DNA of 64,000 bases, taken from NCBI GenBank assembly GCA_021307315.1, contig JAJSPD010000024.1, forward strand, positions 558,001 through 622,000, written 5' to 3'. Position 1 is the stretch's first letter; each line of letters starts with the position of its first letter. The DNA is from Bisporella sp. PMI_857 (lineage: Eukaryota > Ascomycota > Leotiomycetes > Helotiales > Helotiaceae). The notes under the pieces were generated by a model. That model was given only the letters and a program-made list of their open reading frames with translations, had not been told where the DNA came from and made no database searches. Below are positions 36,902 through 47,816 of the stretch, in pieces. The position numbers were made by a program, and so were the translations under genes.

Positions 36902-38258
36902 TTACTCTTCATACTTTCCACCTATTATCTTGATATCATCTTGATATCTCTCTATCTTATCCTTCAAGAATTCGTATACCGTGAACGTAACGGCCTGGCC
37001 AGGCGCTACTCTCATGATTCTAGGTGTGATACCCTTATAGAAAGCATGGAACCCTTCTTGTCTGTTTTGCTTGTCAGCGGGTTCTCCAGGCATTCTTCGC
37101 ACAAGTGTGAGCATACCTGAACATATCTCTCGCAATTGTTGTTATCCGGCTCAAAGCTGTTTCTCCAGGTTGGCCTGGTGTTTTCTGTAAACGAGTCTTG
37201 ATTGTGTCAATTGGCGCATTGGAAAGTGGCCCCATAGCACCAGAAATGAGACCAATGACGGTTGTTTGGTATGATGGGATCGGACTATCCTTGTATTGTG
37301 GTTGCCATTTTTGCAGAAGCTCCTTGAATTCGGTATAGGCTGTGAAGTTTACAGCTTGATTGGATCCTGATGTTTACGCAGTTAGTTGACTCAGACATCT
37401 CACCCAAAAGTTTCTGGATATAAGCAGACCTTGCCGTAGAGCGGTAAGCGAAACCCCGCGATATAAAGCACCAAATCCTTCTTCTTTTACCACAGTGTAA
37501 AGAGCGTGTGCTGCATTTCGGTATTTTGGAATGTCGAGTGGATCGGCCATACTGTGATGTTGAGCTTGTAAGCGGATCTTGACGACTTCCATCGGCGTTA
37601 CAACAGCCACTGCTTCAGTCACTCCTGCTGCTAGGCCGGCTATAAAATATATTGTTAGCATTTGTGTCTGATTTGGTGCTCTGGCAAGTTTAGCTAGGGC
37701 GAGTCATCCCGGAATTTCACTTTAAATACAGTCGTTGAGCCAAATTAAGGGAAGCGCCACGGCAATCAAAAAATACGAACCTAAGAATGTAGCTCTAGCA
37801 CTGACAACTCCTGTCTCCTTGTCTGCGAGAAATCTCTTGTATGCCTCAAAGCTCGTAAACCTGATGGCCATCTTAGGCACAATTCCGGTAATCACGGCAC
37901 CTAATCCCTTATATAAACCAAGTGGTGTTTCCCGTTTCACGATCTCCGCGCCTGTTGTGATGAATCCTCTCTTCTTTGCACCAGGAGCGCGAGCTCGACG
38001 GGAGAGTTGCATGCGGACCTTTATGGTATCTATCCCATTATTAGCTCGCAGCTCTCAATTGCGAGCAAATGAAGCCACAGTACGCACCTAAAGGATGGCA
38101 TACAAGTGCTTCCATCATACCAGCAGTCCCTCCAGCTATGACGTGTGTTAGAAGTGGTTTTGACAGACACAATCTCGACTTTTTGGCATACCAATCAAAT
38201 TGGTCGCAGCAGAAGCCCCCTTCTTTCCATCTGCCCCATTGACACTTTTGGCAGCCAT
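36902..38258 (-). CDS. sfc1: mitochondrial succinate/fumarate carrier (Sfc1/Acr1 type)
   Basis: Six exons, 38192-38258, 38088-38135, 37781-38029, 37430-37639, 37117-37366 and 36902-37061, all phase-consistent, give 327 residues. Three mitochondrial-carrier signatures are present: PLDTIKVRMQ, PMEVVKIRLQ and PIDTIKTRLQ. Blocks AGGTAGMMEALVCHPL, YKGLGAVITGIVPKMAIRF, ALYRGVSLTALRQGSNQ and YKGITPRIMRVAPGQAVTF are those of the yeast Sfc1 branch rather than the citrate carrier. The protein should exchange cytosolic succinate for matrix fumarate across the inner membrane, linking the glyoxylate cycle to gluconeogenesis. Each exon taken alone is short, so the gene is easily missed by ORF calling. Confidence 0.93.
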
Positions 38259-39260
38259 GATGAGTGGAGAGTGAGTATTGTACGAGTTTGGGCCTGCTGG
38301 CTCGGCTATGGCAGTTTTCCCGCCGGGTATGAATCACCGTTCAGTCTTGTCCCGTTCAAGAGTAAGGAAGAGAGCAAAGAGATATATTTTGGAAGCTATT
38401 GCGAGAATCGAAGACTAGAAAGAGAGGATGAGGGAGGGGAGAATAATTGTATGAAGAAATTATGAGCAAGCCGGTATGATTGAGGCACACACATAAGAAA
38501 CCCATCCGACCATGTTCCGCGGCTCTGGGTCACCTGGAATACTAAAGCTAGAAGCATATCAGGGATAGACCAGTTTAGCCTTGTGTGGGGTCTCCTATGG
38601 CTTTCAGACTTTCGGTGCAGCGGAGACCTGAAAAGCCTTTTCTTAGAGAGACCTAGCTAGAGGATGAACCTACCTTCCTTCTTCTTTAAATAATATCCGC
38701 AAACACCAATAGATCGGACAAAAGGACATGTTGCTTTCATTCTTTTTTTCTTCTAAGGCTGCTGAGAAAGAGGTGGCAGCATGGGAAATGACCGCATTGC
38801 GGTTGTCACATGTGTGGGCATTGGCTCGAGCTGAGAGCAGTGACGTTTCCAGCTCTCTGTTGTTCCTGGTCCGGGCTTGTCTTGCATGTGAAGGAGAGTG
38901 TGGGGTACAGGGGCTGGCGGATAACCTCGTGCCGGAAACGGCCGATTCGGAATATCTCCAAAAAAAAGTTCAAGCGAGGTGGGCTTGAGCCGAGGTATGT
39001 TTTTGTTCACGTGACTTGGCCCCGAAATAGGAAATGGTACACTATGACTCGATTCGACTATTGTTGATGAGAGGCAAAATATGTTCGAATGGTATGGGGG
39101 GGTTTTCTAGAGAGAGGGTTCACTGGTTTGAAGGAATGCGCGACGAATGCTATCCATGTAAGGACATTATAGTGTAGTGTAAATGTGTGCTCAAGATTGA
39201 AGCATAGGCCATCGAAATGTGCCACCGCAAGACCTCATGGTACAGACTGAGGAAGGCACT
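38259..39260. other. gene-free stretch upstream of the carrier gene
   Basis: About 1 kb separates the carrier start from the 3' end of the secreted-protein gene. Three overlapping ORFs of 85-86 residues near 38.75-39.07 kb read in different frames and strands with no domain, so they are treated as chance. It must hold the carrier promoter. Confidence 0.35.
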
Positions 39261-40743
39261 CTAGCGAACAATGATACTGACAGCATTAGACCGCAGCGAG
39301 CCCTTCAATGTTGCCTTGAGCGTGTACGTTCCAGGCGCTCCAAAACTCAGAGTAACTATTCCCTGTCCATTTGTTATTGCATCTCCAATCTCAGCACCGC
39401 CAACGGGCACCTTCGTGCTCCCGTCCCTCACATAAACCGAAACAGGCTCTCTTGCCACAACCTTCTTGACGGTAGCCTCAAATGCCTCATCCACAGCTGC
39501 CTGTAAGAAGTACAGCATGTTAAAGGCATCATACGCCCACAACACCTCGTCGCCTTCCTGCGTCTCCTGCTGACAGCCTCCTACGGGGGTGAACTCCCAG
39601 TTGCGCAATAGCCCCCAGAACTGCGTGGCGGTCTGAGTATCGGAAGCGATGCTCGTGATGAAGTAGTCCTCGAACTCGGGGAACCAAGCCCCGTCAAAGG
39701 GGAAACTGTTGAGGCAGGCGGCGACCGCGAGCGCAGAGGTACATGTTGCCCCCGCAAAAGGGTTGACATTGTTGTTGAGGCCCGTGCAAGCGTGGGTTCC
39801 GCCTGATGGTGTGGTGATTGTTAGCGGGCCCGAGGTTAAGGGCCCAGAGAATATGGTAGAGCTGAGGCCTTCGATACGGAGGTTTACTGTTGTGAGGGGC
39901 CCGGTGGAGTTGAGGCAGTAAGAGGAAGGGGATGGGGTGCTGAGGATTGTCGATGTTATAGAGGTGGTGGTAGTGCTTTTCGTGGTTATCTGGGAATTGT
40001 TAACATTATTGATGGGCAATACCGCACACACTTACTGTGGATGGTATTGGAGGCTCATCTATTGTGCTGAGAGTCGTCGAAACCTTTGTTGCGGTTGAGC
40101 TTGGACTTCTGGTGATCTATGAGATATGAGATTTGTTTTCAGCCCACGGTAGTAATGAGTAGCTCCTCACATATTCGGTCTCTGTGATTGTGGTTGGCGA
40201 CGCCGTGGTTCCAATATAACATGAGCAAGCAGAGCTTAACCGACTAGAAGAGCTCGAGCACGCTGAGAGATACTGTGGAATCGAGGGTGTAACAGCTCTA
40301 GCATAAAGGGAAGCGGAACCAGGGATCGTCGTAATGACCACTTTCGTTGATGTCTCAATATCGATTTGAGTCGTGTAGATAGTGGTCAATATCGTAGTAA
40401 ATCTTCCGTAATGATGAGTTTCTGGATCAAGACAGAGCAATATACTGACATTGAAGATATGATAGTGGTAGTTGGCACAACTTCGTTTATCAAGGAAGTC
40501 TGCGTGACAGTAACTGTAGCAGTATTTTGAGGGAAATAAGCAGAGCAGAATATGTGTGAGTCTCGAGATGCAGTTGGATTTCGCAGAGCCCGTAGACAAT
40601 TATCTGCGTTGCACTCTTGATAGGGTCAGCCACTGGGTCATGAACGGTTATTATATTCAAATCTCGAACTTACCCGCATGATTACGGGTAGCATCTGCAA
40701 TAGTGAAGAACCACAAAAATGTCGTCAAGTTTTTGGCTCTCAT
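39261..40743 (-). CDS. secreted Ser/Thr-rich protein with CNADNCLRALR motif
   Basis: Five exons, 40674-40743, 40450-40615, 40171-40402, 40036-40116 and 39261-39989, give 425 residues. The N-terminus (MRAKNLTTFLWFFTIADA) is a signal peptide. It is followed by ECNADNCLRALRNPTASR...FC, a short Cys motif common at the mature N-terminus of fungal extracellular proteins. Residues 60-210 are Thr/Ser-rich (ITTIPGSASLYA, TKSTTTTSITST) and probably O-glycosylated. A C-terminal domain of about 200 residues has four cysteines (YCLNST, HACTG, TCTS, ACLN) and ends in a beta-rich part (VYVRDGSTKVPVGGAEIGDA, YTLKATLKG) resembling an immunoglobulin-like fold. No enzyme motif is visible. It is likely a cell-wall or extracellular protein; function unknown. 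Confidence 0.78.
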
Positions 40744-41143
40744 CTTGACCGAGTGCTAACTTTTAGTACTAAAACATAGAAAGCTATGTAGGGTGGGTGC
40801 ACTTGCAAGGGATTAGACGAAATATAAAGTGCGATGTAAAAACTTTTGAATTATTGAGCTGAAATGCGACTTTTTAATGATGGCTTAATATATGCAGCTG
40901 AAAGGGTACAATGTAACGATGGCCAAAGTTTTTACTGCTGGAAATGGACTCGTCTGCAATCAATGTAGTATTGTCCGAATGCAAGGACTTCCCCGCCTTC
41001 TGTACAACATTACAGGCGATAACTCACATCTGAGAATAATTTTAGCTCAAAAGCACTTACTTTTTCTCAGGAAAATTTGACGATTGCTTTTGGCATGATA
41101 CTTTGTTAGTTCATTCCACTATATGCTAGAAGATAGCGTTCCT
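40744..41143. other. intergenic stretch
   Basis: This holds the promoter of the secreted-protein gene and the 3' UTR of twinfilin. I see nothing else in it. Confidence 0.35.
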
Positions 41144-42249
41144 TTATTTCCTTCCAGGACGCTTAGGTCTCTCAAATGCTTTCTTCACTTCAGCCTTTGG
41201 ATGCAAATCCGCGTCAATACTTTCTGCAGAGATATCGTCCGGATCGCTGGCCTCAATTCTCTTGTCTACTATTAAGTCTGCCTCAGCAGCTGCAACTTGA
41301 ACCGCGGATCGTGAGGATGCGGCGTAAATCATTCTTTCCTTCACCTTTGAACCTGACGGGCAAGTATAGATAAAAAGTATTGGGGACGAAGTACTGCCAT
41401 TGTATTCGTGTGTATAGCGGTAAAAGGAGAGCCGTGGCTCTGTAGCTGATATTGTGGACGATAGTGTAGATATCGGCGCATCGGACGAAGAAGCTAGCTC
41501 TAGAGTTTCCGTGGAAATATTTATTTTCTAATCTTGTCAGTCAATTCTTAGGTTTATATCTCACGGTTTATTATAAAACCCTTACTAGTTGAATCAGATT
41601 GTCCCCAGAGCCACCGGCTAAGCGCTTCAGAGCACTCAGTGCTTCTTCCGTGATTGGCATGCTCACCCCCGAAGCTACGTGACTCTTTCTCTGACTCATG
41701 CCGCCACCTTCCTCTGCTTCTTTCCTCTTGACATCGCCCAAACTTCGCTCCTCTTCTGTCAGTGGCGCCTCTAGCTTTACGTGCTTGTCGTGCTTGTCAA
41801 AGCCCTCCTTCGTCAGCTCTTCTTTGGTTGTAGCAAAAATAGTCTCTCGGAATCTCTCAATTCCAAGCTCTCGGACGAGAGTCAACCGTGTAGAGGCAAA
41901 GAGCATCTTTTGCCGCACAGGTGCGGAATCGGGAACGTAGGTGACTGCAATAAAAGGTGCAGTCTCGCTGGCAGAGTAGCGACGGAGGATGATGTAAAGG
42001 GCAACATTATGAAGCAGGTGGGGTGCAAGAAGTGAGAGGTCGTCTGCGAAGGATGAGGTAGATGGCTCCAGAGCTGTCAGAGGAGTTAGAGACTCTTTGT
42101 CGATAGTGCAGAGCAAGCCTCGTTGATTTGGGGATGACACAAGCGTTTGGAACGCGCTGTGCAATTCTTTCGAAGCTGTGCAAGTTCCATGATTAGCCAA
42201 TATGCTACTTCGATTAATAGAAGCTCGAACCTGATATTCCGGATTGCAT
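41144..42249 (-). CDS. twf1: twinfilin (two ADF-homology domains)
   Basis: Three exons, 42231-42249, 41586-42175 and 41144-41527, give 330 residues. The 19-nt first exon encodes MQSGIS and joins to ASKELHSAFQTLVSS, the normal start of the first ADF-H domain. PVRQKMLFASTRLTLVRELG follows. The second ADF-H domain, after about residue 175, includes FYRYTHEYNGSTSSPILFIYTCPS and KERMIYAASSRSAVQVAA. The tail (KKAFERPKRPGRK) is basic, as in other twinfilins, where it binds capping protein and phosphoinositides. Twinfilin sequesters actin monomers and regulates barbed ends in cortical actin patches. It is head to head with MED22. Confidence 0.92.
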
Positions 42250-42463
42250 TGTGATATTCAGTTCAGAATGATTAAGGTTTGGAGCAATGCGGATGGCAGC
42301 TGTTGTGACAATGGCGGGGCATTTCGACGGCGGGGCGGGCTATGAGGGGCGTAGTGCACAGGCACAGTCTGATTAGTCATCAGAGCTCAACTTCTGCTTT
42401 GTCAAGGAGCTTTGGAAGAACACAACTCACATATATTCCCTTCCAGAGTGAGAAGGACCCAAT
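42250..42463. promoter_or_regulatory. shared intergenic region of twinfilin and MED22
   Basis: This 214-bp spacer lies between divergent start codons at 42249 (minus) and 42464 (plus), so both promoters and 5' UTRs are confined here. Confidence 0.5.
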
Positions 42464-43170
42464 ATGGAGGTCTCTCAACCTTCCTCGGCTAGCTTGCTAG
42501 GTAAGTCAGTATTTTTGTTCATCTTCGCAGTAGTCACAAATATCACATACGAAGCTTCCAATTGTGGTCAACCACACGTCGTGTCCTATGCACATATCCG
42601 ATTACACGACAAAGCAAGCCAGGAAATAGCCTCTTCGACAGATTATCTGGTCAAGATGTCAAATTATGCTGCGACCACTCACTTGTCACAACACCATCCT
42701 GCTCATGTCACGTCCCTCCTCCCCAGTACAATGAAATCACCAAAAGAAGAGAAAAAGCCTGACACCTTCTCAGACAGAAAGGACAAGAATGTGGCAGCTT
42801 TGATGACGCACTTTAAAGAGCTCATAAATCTTGCGTCCATGCCCACTGAGGACAGCTCCCCAATGGAGACTGCTGCTGCACAGGCGCTGAAGATGGAGAT
42901 GCATACCAATGGACTGGTACTTCAAGGCTCACTGCATTGCTTTACTTGCGCACTTACTGACATGCATTACTGTAGGTTCAAGCCGCAGAAAATCTCCTCC
43001 AACTGACGCGTGAGATGAAAGAGTTGTGGCTAGCTGGACCTTTGAGCACCTTTGGTGAGGAGCAGAAGGGTTCAGATATGGCTGAGGATGCGACAAAAGT
43101 TGGAAATTTGGTTCAAGGAGTTCTCAGCCAGGTAGCCAAGCTGCAGGCTGAGCCGGTTAGTCTCAGTTGA
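42464..43170 (+). CDS. med22: Mediator complex subunit 22 (Srb6)
   Basis: Three exons, 42464-42500, 42774-42916 and 42976-43170, give 124 residues. The spliced product reads SASLLDRKDKNVAALMTHFK, then ELINLASM, then TNGLVQAAENLLQLTREMKE and LWLAGPLSTFGEE. These are the two helical blocks of fungal Med22. The first intron (273 nt) was placed by its GTAAGT donor and a TCTCAG acceptor that restores the conserved LLDR junction. Med22 sits in the Mediator head and is required for Pol II initiation. The final codons use PVSLS then TGA; a GTTAGT there could be a further donor. Confidence 0.85.
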
Positions 43171-44346
43171 GACAACAGGCAGCCGTTAGGGCTCTATGGA
43201 GCTTGGGATAAAATATAGGTCTTGGATTACATGGCGAGGATGAAGACACGCCATGAACCCATATTATGCGGATTCTGCAGTGATGGAGCAATCATTGAGA
43301 AAATACACTCTGGAGATTGTAAAGCAGAGGGGCAGGCAGCCTCAATACATATCAGAATAGTGTTGGCAAGCTATCGTCATCATTGGTTCTACTCTACCAT
43401 TCTGATGAGCAGAGTCTGGAAAGCGCCAAAACCACAAAGACCGGCTTGAGATAGATCGCCAGTTGCAGGAGGGATATATATGAGACCTTGAGTCCCTTAA
43501 AACATGTATTCGTTGTTTAGTGAGCTGTGATAGGAATACGCTTACCTCTTTCATCTCCCTAGGCTTCTGGGGGAATTGTCGAGTCCGTGTCTCCTGGTGC
43601 ATTACTAATTTAATCCAGAAATGCTTATTAATAGACTATCTTGACCCAGCTCGGTCTCCCACCTTTGTCAGACTGTTTTCAAATTATTACCTGATACTCA
43701 TAAACATATGGAGCTTGCATCTAGTACGAGGGGCTCAGACAGTGTGACCTCACGGGCCAGCGGGGACGTGGAGACCAAGGTTCCCTTGCTGAGATTTGGA
43801 GATCTCATGACTGCGCTGAGACAGATTGTTTGGGTGGAATATAAAGCGCTTATGAGCGACCATTTATGGAAGATGCTCCGGGGAGATACTACAGCAGAAT
43901 TGTTGGTGGCGTATCTATAATCTGAGATGTGATAAGACATCTAGATCAGGAGTGTTTCAACACCAAAGGATTTTGAAGACTTGACATGCGACTTTTATAC
44001 CTGATCATAACGATTTCACACGTTGCAGGTCTACGGCTAGCACGAGTCACTTTTGTGCACATGTGTAGCCAGGCACCTTCCTTGACTCGGTCAAATCTTT
44101 GTATTGGAAAGAAAAATCAGCTTGAGTTACTTTCTGTTAGGGAGGAAATTAGCGCAGAAAATATGTCCATATCGCTGAGACCACAAGCATCTCCCCTTAG
44201 AATCATATGGCTAAGTCGGCTAGAGAAGTTTGTCCTTCTATCAGAACCCAAATAGTTGAAGTGCAAGAAAAGAACGTCATTCATAAGACTAAACAAAAAA
44301 GCAAAAGAGAGAAAGGAACTGCAGAGACTATGAAAACAAGCGAAAT
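43171..44346. other. gene-free stretch (tail to tail, MED22 and BTB gene)
   Basis: About 1.2 kb. A 70-residue plus-strand ORF at 43708-43920 (FGDLMTALRQIVWVEYKALM) and a minus-strand ORF over the same bases are both open, so composition alone cannot support either. No domain or splice pairing seen. Confidence 0.35.
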
Positions 44347-45577
44347 CTACGAAAACTCGATAGTCCTGGCAACACCACAGCCCTTGCAAGTCCTCGTATA
44401 CGAGTATCCCGAACTCTGCGGTCCACACTCTTCGCAGAGCACAAGGCTCTCGGTCTCAATCTCTACACCGCGGGTCGGGTTGTCGACCAGGTACGTATAG
44501 ATATCCGTCTGCTTCTCGTAAGCCCCCAGAACCAACACCAACGCAAAAATCTTACCTGGAACTCGCCGACCTCGGACGTGACTTCAAGGAAGGCTCTGCG
44601 CACGTTCTCCTGCCCTACCAGGCTCCGTATCTCCAGAACAGCGGCCTCAACCACGGCCAACCGGAGTTGCGGGTTGTCACAGGAGGTGACGGCGTAGATT
44701 TGGCGGACGCTTTGGAAATAGACCTCCAGATCCGAGACGCTCGAGAGACTGAGGGTGAAGAGCTGGGCAGAGAGAGACTGCAGACCGGTTATGGACAGGG
44801 TTGAGGCGAGGACGAACACGGAGATGTGGGTTTTGAGAGAGAAATCGGGGGGTTGAGAAGGGGTGGTATAGGTTCCCGTGTAGAGATACTCCATCATCAG
44901 TACAACGGCATCAGAGTCGTGGGTAGTGAGATTGAGCGTAGATGTATCCTATTTCATGATTAGTCCAGGCTGAGGCAAACAAGGCGGGACGGATTTACTG
45001 TGAGATTCTCAATCATGCTCTCGAGCACCACGCTCTGAGAAGCGACGATAACCTTGTGAGCACGCCATCTCCTTGCGCCGTGGACGATGGTGAAATCACT
45101 GAATTTGCCTGATGAGAGAGAACTATATCTCTCGTTAGTTTTATCCTCCCCATCATCAAAAAAATAATTAAAACGTGGAACCTGCAGGTTTAGAGCCTCC
45201 ATTGGGTTCTGAGGACCAGTAGAGCGGGCCAGGGGAGAATCGAAAGAGTTGATGGTTTGAGGTGAAAGCGGGAGCGTCTTTGCCGGTGGGCTTTGTGGTG
45301 GCATATCGCGTGCTGGATGGGACGCAGAGTGATGGGCTTCGTGGAGGATTTGAGCTTCCGCTTCGTCCATTCGTGTCAGTGGGGTGCGTGGTGGTCGTTG
45401 GGGCATGTAAAAGAGGCCTTCAGTCGAGCCTCGTGAGGTTGTACGGGCGAGCATGGCACTTTGGGCAACCAAGTTCTCGCTTCGACCAGATGTTGAGATA
45501 TTTGTAGTGGAATAATTAAAGTCCTGGGAGGAGGGTGTGGATAAGACATGAATTCCTCTCGCTTTGTATGCGAACAT
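44347..45577 (-). CDS. BTB/POZ-domain protein with C-terminal Cys cluster
   Basis: Three exons, 44999-45577, 44556-44948 and 44347-44508, give 377 residues. Residues 1-145 are disordered and Pro/Ser-rich. The BTB fold follows: SGKFSDFTIVHGARRWRAHKVIVASQS and VVLESMIENLT, then (after splicing) DTSTLNLTTHDSDAVVLMMEYLYTG. A helical region follows. The C-terminal exon has CEECGPQ...CKGCG, a four-cysteine zinc-ribbon-like end found on many fungal BTB proteins. Partners and role are unknown. The start is uncertain: ATG 45577 is the first in frame, and downstream Mets (MLARTTS, MPQRPP) are possible. The third-exon acceptor was chosen as CAG at 44509. Confidence 0.75.
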
Positions 45578-45657
45578 TGACTCTTCATATGCAACTACTG
45601 CCGCACTGCATCTACCCTGCAGAATCTTTAAAAAATGAAATAAAAGGCTTACAATTA

Positions 45658-46039
45658 TCAAAATATAAGCTCCCGCTCATACTGCGGATTATACTCCGGA
45701 CCATCGATGTCCATCCATTGCTATCACCTCGTTAGCTCCTCTCCAAAACCAACTTCATGGTCTCTGCTCGCTTTTAGCAAGGGAGCACATCTTTGAACTT
45801 ACGTCCCACCACTCTTCCTCATCAATCTCAACCTGCCAATCCATGGGATCATCACTAAATATCCAGCATGGCTCATATCTCTGCTGCCAATAACGGATCC
45901 CGCAAGCGATGGAACTCTGATCTTTTTCAGGATAGAATACATTCCAGGCACTATCCATTCCCCCCCTGGCTTCCGCAATGTTGGAAAGAAAGGCGCGTAA
46001 AGAATTTGGATGAGATGAAAGGTGGAAGCTGAGTTTCAT
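45658..46039 (-). CDS. small conserved-looking protein, 99 aa, unknown function
   Basis: Two exons, 45803-46039 and 45658-45720, give 99 residues. The GTAAGT donor is followed by an acceptor GATAG in phase. The join produces EEEWWDQWMDIDGPEYNPQYERELIF. The protein is rich in Trp, Tyr and acids and includes IACGIRYWQQRYEPCWIFSDDP. No known domain is recognised. The spliced product ends naturally at TGA only 80 bp upstream of the BTB start on the same strand, so the two genes are very close. A fusion with the BTB gene was tested and rejected because of the in-frame stop. Confidence 0.6.
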
Positions 46040-46538
46040 AGTGGTGTGAACGAGCAGAGGCTGCTGAGAAGGAGGGGAAAGGCAAGAAAGAAGCGGAAAG
46101 AAAGACCTACAGTATGACCCATATTCTTTGAACTATGAGTGGAAAGTATTCTATTGTCATCTATCTTTGTTGTTATAACAGCGTTCTCTCCGAGTTCGAG
46201 AGACTTGCCATTGTCATGAGCCCCTGAATGGTAAGCGAAGGGAGGCCTTGGCAGTGTTGTAGGATAGTGACGACACGCTCACTTCCAGCACAAGGTATTT
46301 CGAAGCAGGAAGCAGTTTACAGACTGCAGAATCCTCAGCAGTTACGGAATCATGATGTTCAACAAGCATCATGTCTTCCTGCAAGTTTTCGTGGAGTGGA
46401 ATATAGGCAACCAACATGGCTAGGTTTCTCCCTCGCCATTTAAGCGATACACGATGCATCATTTCAGTGGTTCCTCTTGATAATGCGTGGAACCGATGTC
46501 CCCCTTAATATCTCTATATACAGTTTATATATCTATGT
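46040..46538. other. intergenic stretch
   Basis: This holds the promoter of the 99-aa gene and the 3' UTR of the nickel transporter. An 82-residue minus-strand ORF (46214-46462) has no domain or supporting splice site. Confidence 0.35.
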
Positions 46539-47816
46539 CTACGAGATCGTATTCCCAGGCGTGCCCGCAAGTTCTCGATTTCTCACATCCCCGACCAGTT
46601 TAGCTTGCTCATTATTTGACTTGTTCAGAGACGCACCTTCAACATGCTCAACGTCATCATCAAATCTCTCTTGCCTTCTCCTTTCCACCCATCTCCTCCA
46701 TGGCCCATAGGCAATGACGCTCAAAATTCCAAAGACCACGAAAGCACCACAAATAGCGCCTCCGATAATATCATAGTGATCACTCACAACATCAACCCCG
46801 TCCCAGAAGCTGCCTTCCGAAAAGTTCGAGATCAGTGAAAGTAGTTGAATTGTGCCAATGCAAACAGCGACTATAACCGTGATTGCGGAAAGCACTATCG
46901 AGTAGTATAAAATAGCCACGATATCTCGGGCCAGTGATGTAGATGTATACAGTGTCATCATGAGCGCACCATCCGTGGTATCAATAAGACACATGCCCGC
47001 TACACAACAATTAATCCACTGTATCTTCAGTATCGAGGAAAGGGGGGATGACATACCAGTAAACAATACAGGGAAAATAAGGATAAGCCAGATACTTGTC
47101 CCTTTAACGCCTTCTAAACTAGCGATAGCCAGCACCGCGACTTCACTACTAGTGTCAAAGCCTAGCCCAAACAGCACGCCCAACGGGTACATCTTCCACG
47201 GCCTATCAATAAACTTAAATACCCTCTTAAACAATCTCACTAATATGCCTCCACCTTCAAGATCCAGCCCTGGCGCGGCAAGATCTCCTATCTCTGGCTC
47301 CGGGTCGCGGAGCACGACTTGCATACGCTTTATGAGCTTGTAGAGGATCCATGCGTTGCCAATGCCAAGAAGGATGAGCACAGCGGCACTGACTGAGGTG
47401 CCTATTATCCCGCCAACTTCGCGGAAGCCGTCAAAGCGCTTCTCTAAAGCTCCGCTCGTGGCCGCTACCACGATGCATGTTATGATAACAATCGTTGAAT
47501 GTCCCAAACTGAAAAATGTCCCAACAGTAACTGGCTTTGAACCAGTAACTACCAGTCTTCTAGTCATAAGATCAATGGCAGAGATATGATCGGCGTCGAG
47601 GGCATGTCGCAGACCAAGGGTATAGGAGAGGAGGGCGGTAGATGCAAGATGCGCGTTGTAACGAAGGACTATGCCGACGATGGCCCAGATGACAAGGTTG
47701 ACGAGGACGAGGAGGGAGATTATGCCTACTGCTGCAGCGGGCATGAAGCGTACCTGGGGAGGGAGACGGTTTGTGAAGCGGAGAAGCCATTGCGGACGGT
47801 GAGGGCGGGAAGGCAT
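46539..47816 (-). CDS. high-affinity nickel/cobalt transporter, NiCoT family
   Basis: Two exons, 47057-47816 and 46539-46999, give 406 residues. Family motifs are present in order: LGLRHALDADHISAID (the H-X4-D-H metal motif in helix 2), FSLGHSTIV, LFGLGFDTSSEVAVL and LFTAGMCLIDTTDGALM. The last motif is intact only after removing a 57-nt intron that is stop-free and a multiple of three. There are about eight membrane helices. Members import Ni2+ or Co2+ across the plasma membrane; in fungi the nickel serves urease. The start chosen is MPSRPHRPQ at 47816. An in-frame upstream ATG would add about 55 mostly hydrophobic residues from a pyrimidine-rich stretch, which looks like 5' UTR. Confidence 0.9.
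   Translation of the reverse strand: MPSRPHRPQWLLRFTNRLPPQVRFMPAAAVGIISLLVLVNLVIWAIVGIVLRYNAHLASTALLSYTLGLRHALDADHISAIDLMTRRLVVTGSKPVTVGTFFSLGHSTIVIITCIVVAATSGALEKRFDGFREVGGIIGTSVSAAVLILLGIGNAWILYKLIKRMQVVLRDPEPEIGDLAAPGLDLEGGGILVRLFKRVFKFIDRPWKMYPLGVLFGLGFDTSSEVAVLAIASLEGVKGTSIWLILIFPVLFTGMSSPLSSILKIQWINCCVAGMCLIDTTDGALMMTLYTSTSLARDIVAILYYSIVLSAITVIVAVCIGTIQLLSLISNFSEGSFWDGVDVVSDHYDIIGGAICGAFVVFGILSVIAYGPWRRWVERRRQERFDDDVEHVEGASLNKSNNEQAKLVGDVRNRELAGTPGNTIS

Noticed and set aside
38728..39067. Three overlapping ORFs of about 85 aa on both strands
   Set aside because: Mutually exclusive frames, no domain, and located in the carrier promoter region.
43708..43920. 70-aa plus-strand ORF (FGDLMTALRQIVWVEYKALM)
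   Set aside because: The opposite strand is equally open over the same bases, no domain is seen and no splice or promoter context supports it.
46214..46462. 82-aa minus-strand ORF
   Set aside because: No domain, no splice pairing, and it lies in the expected promoter of the 99-aa gene.
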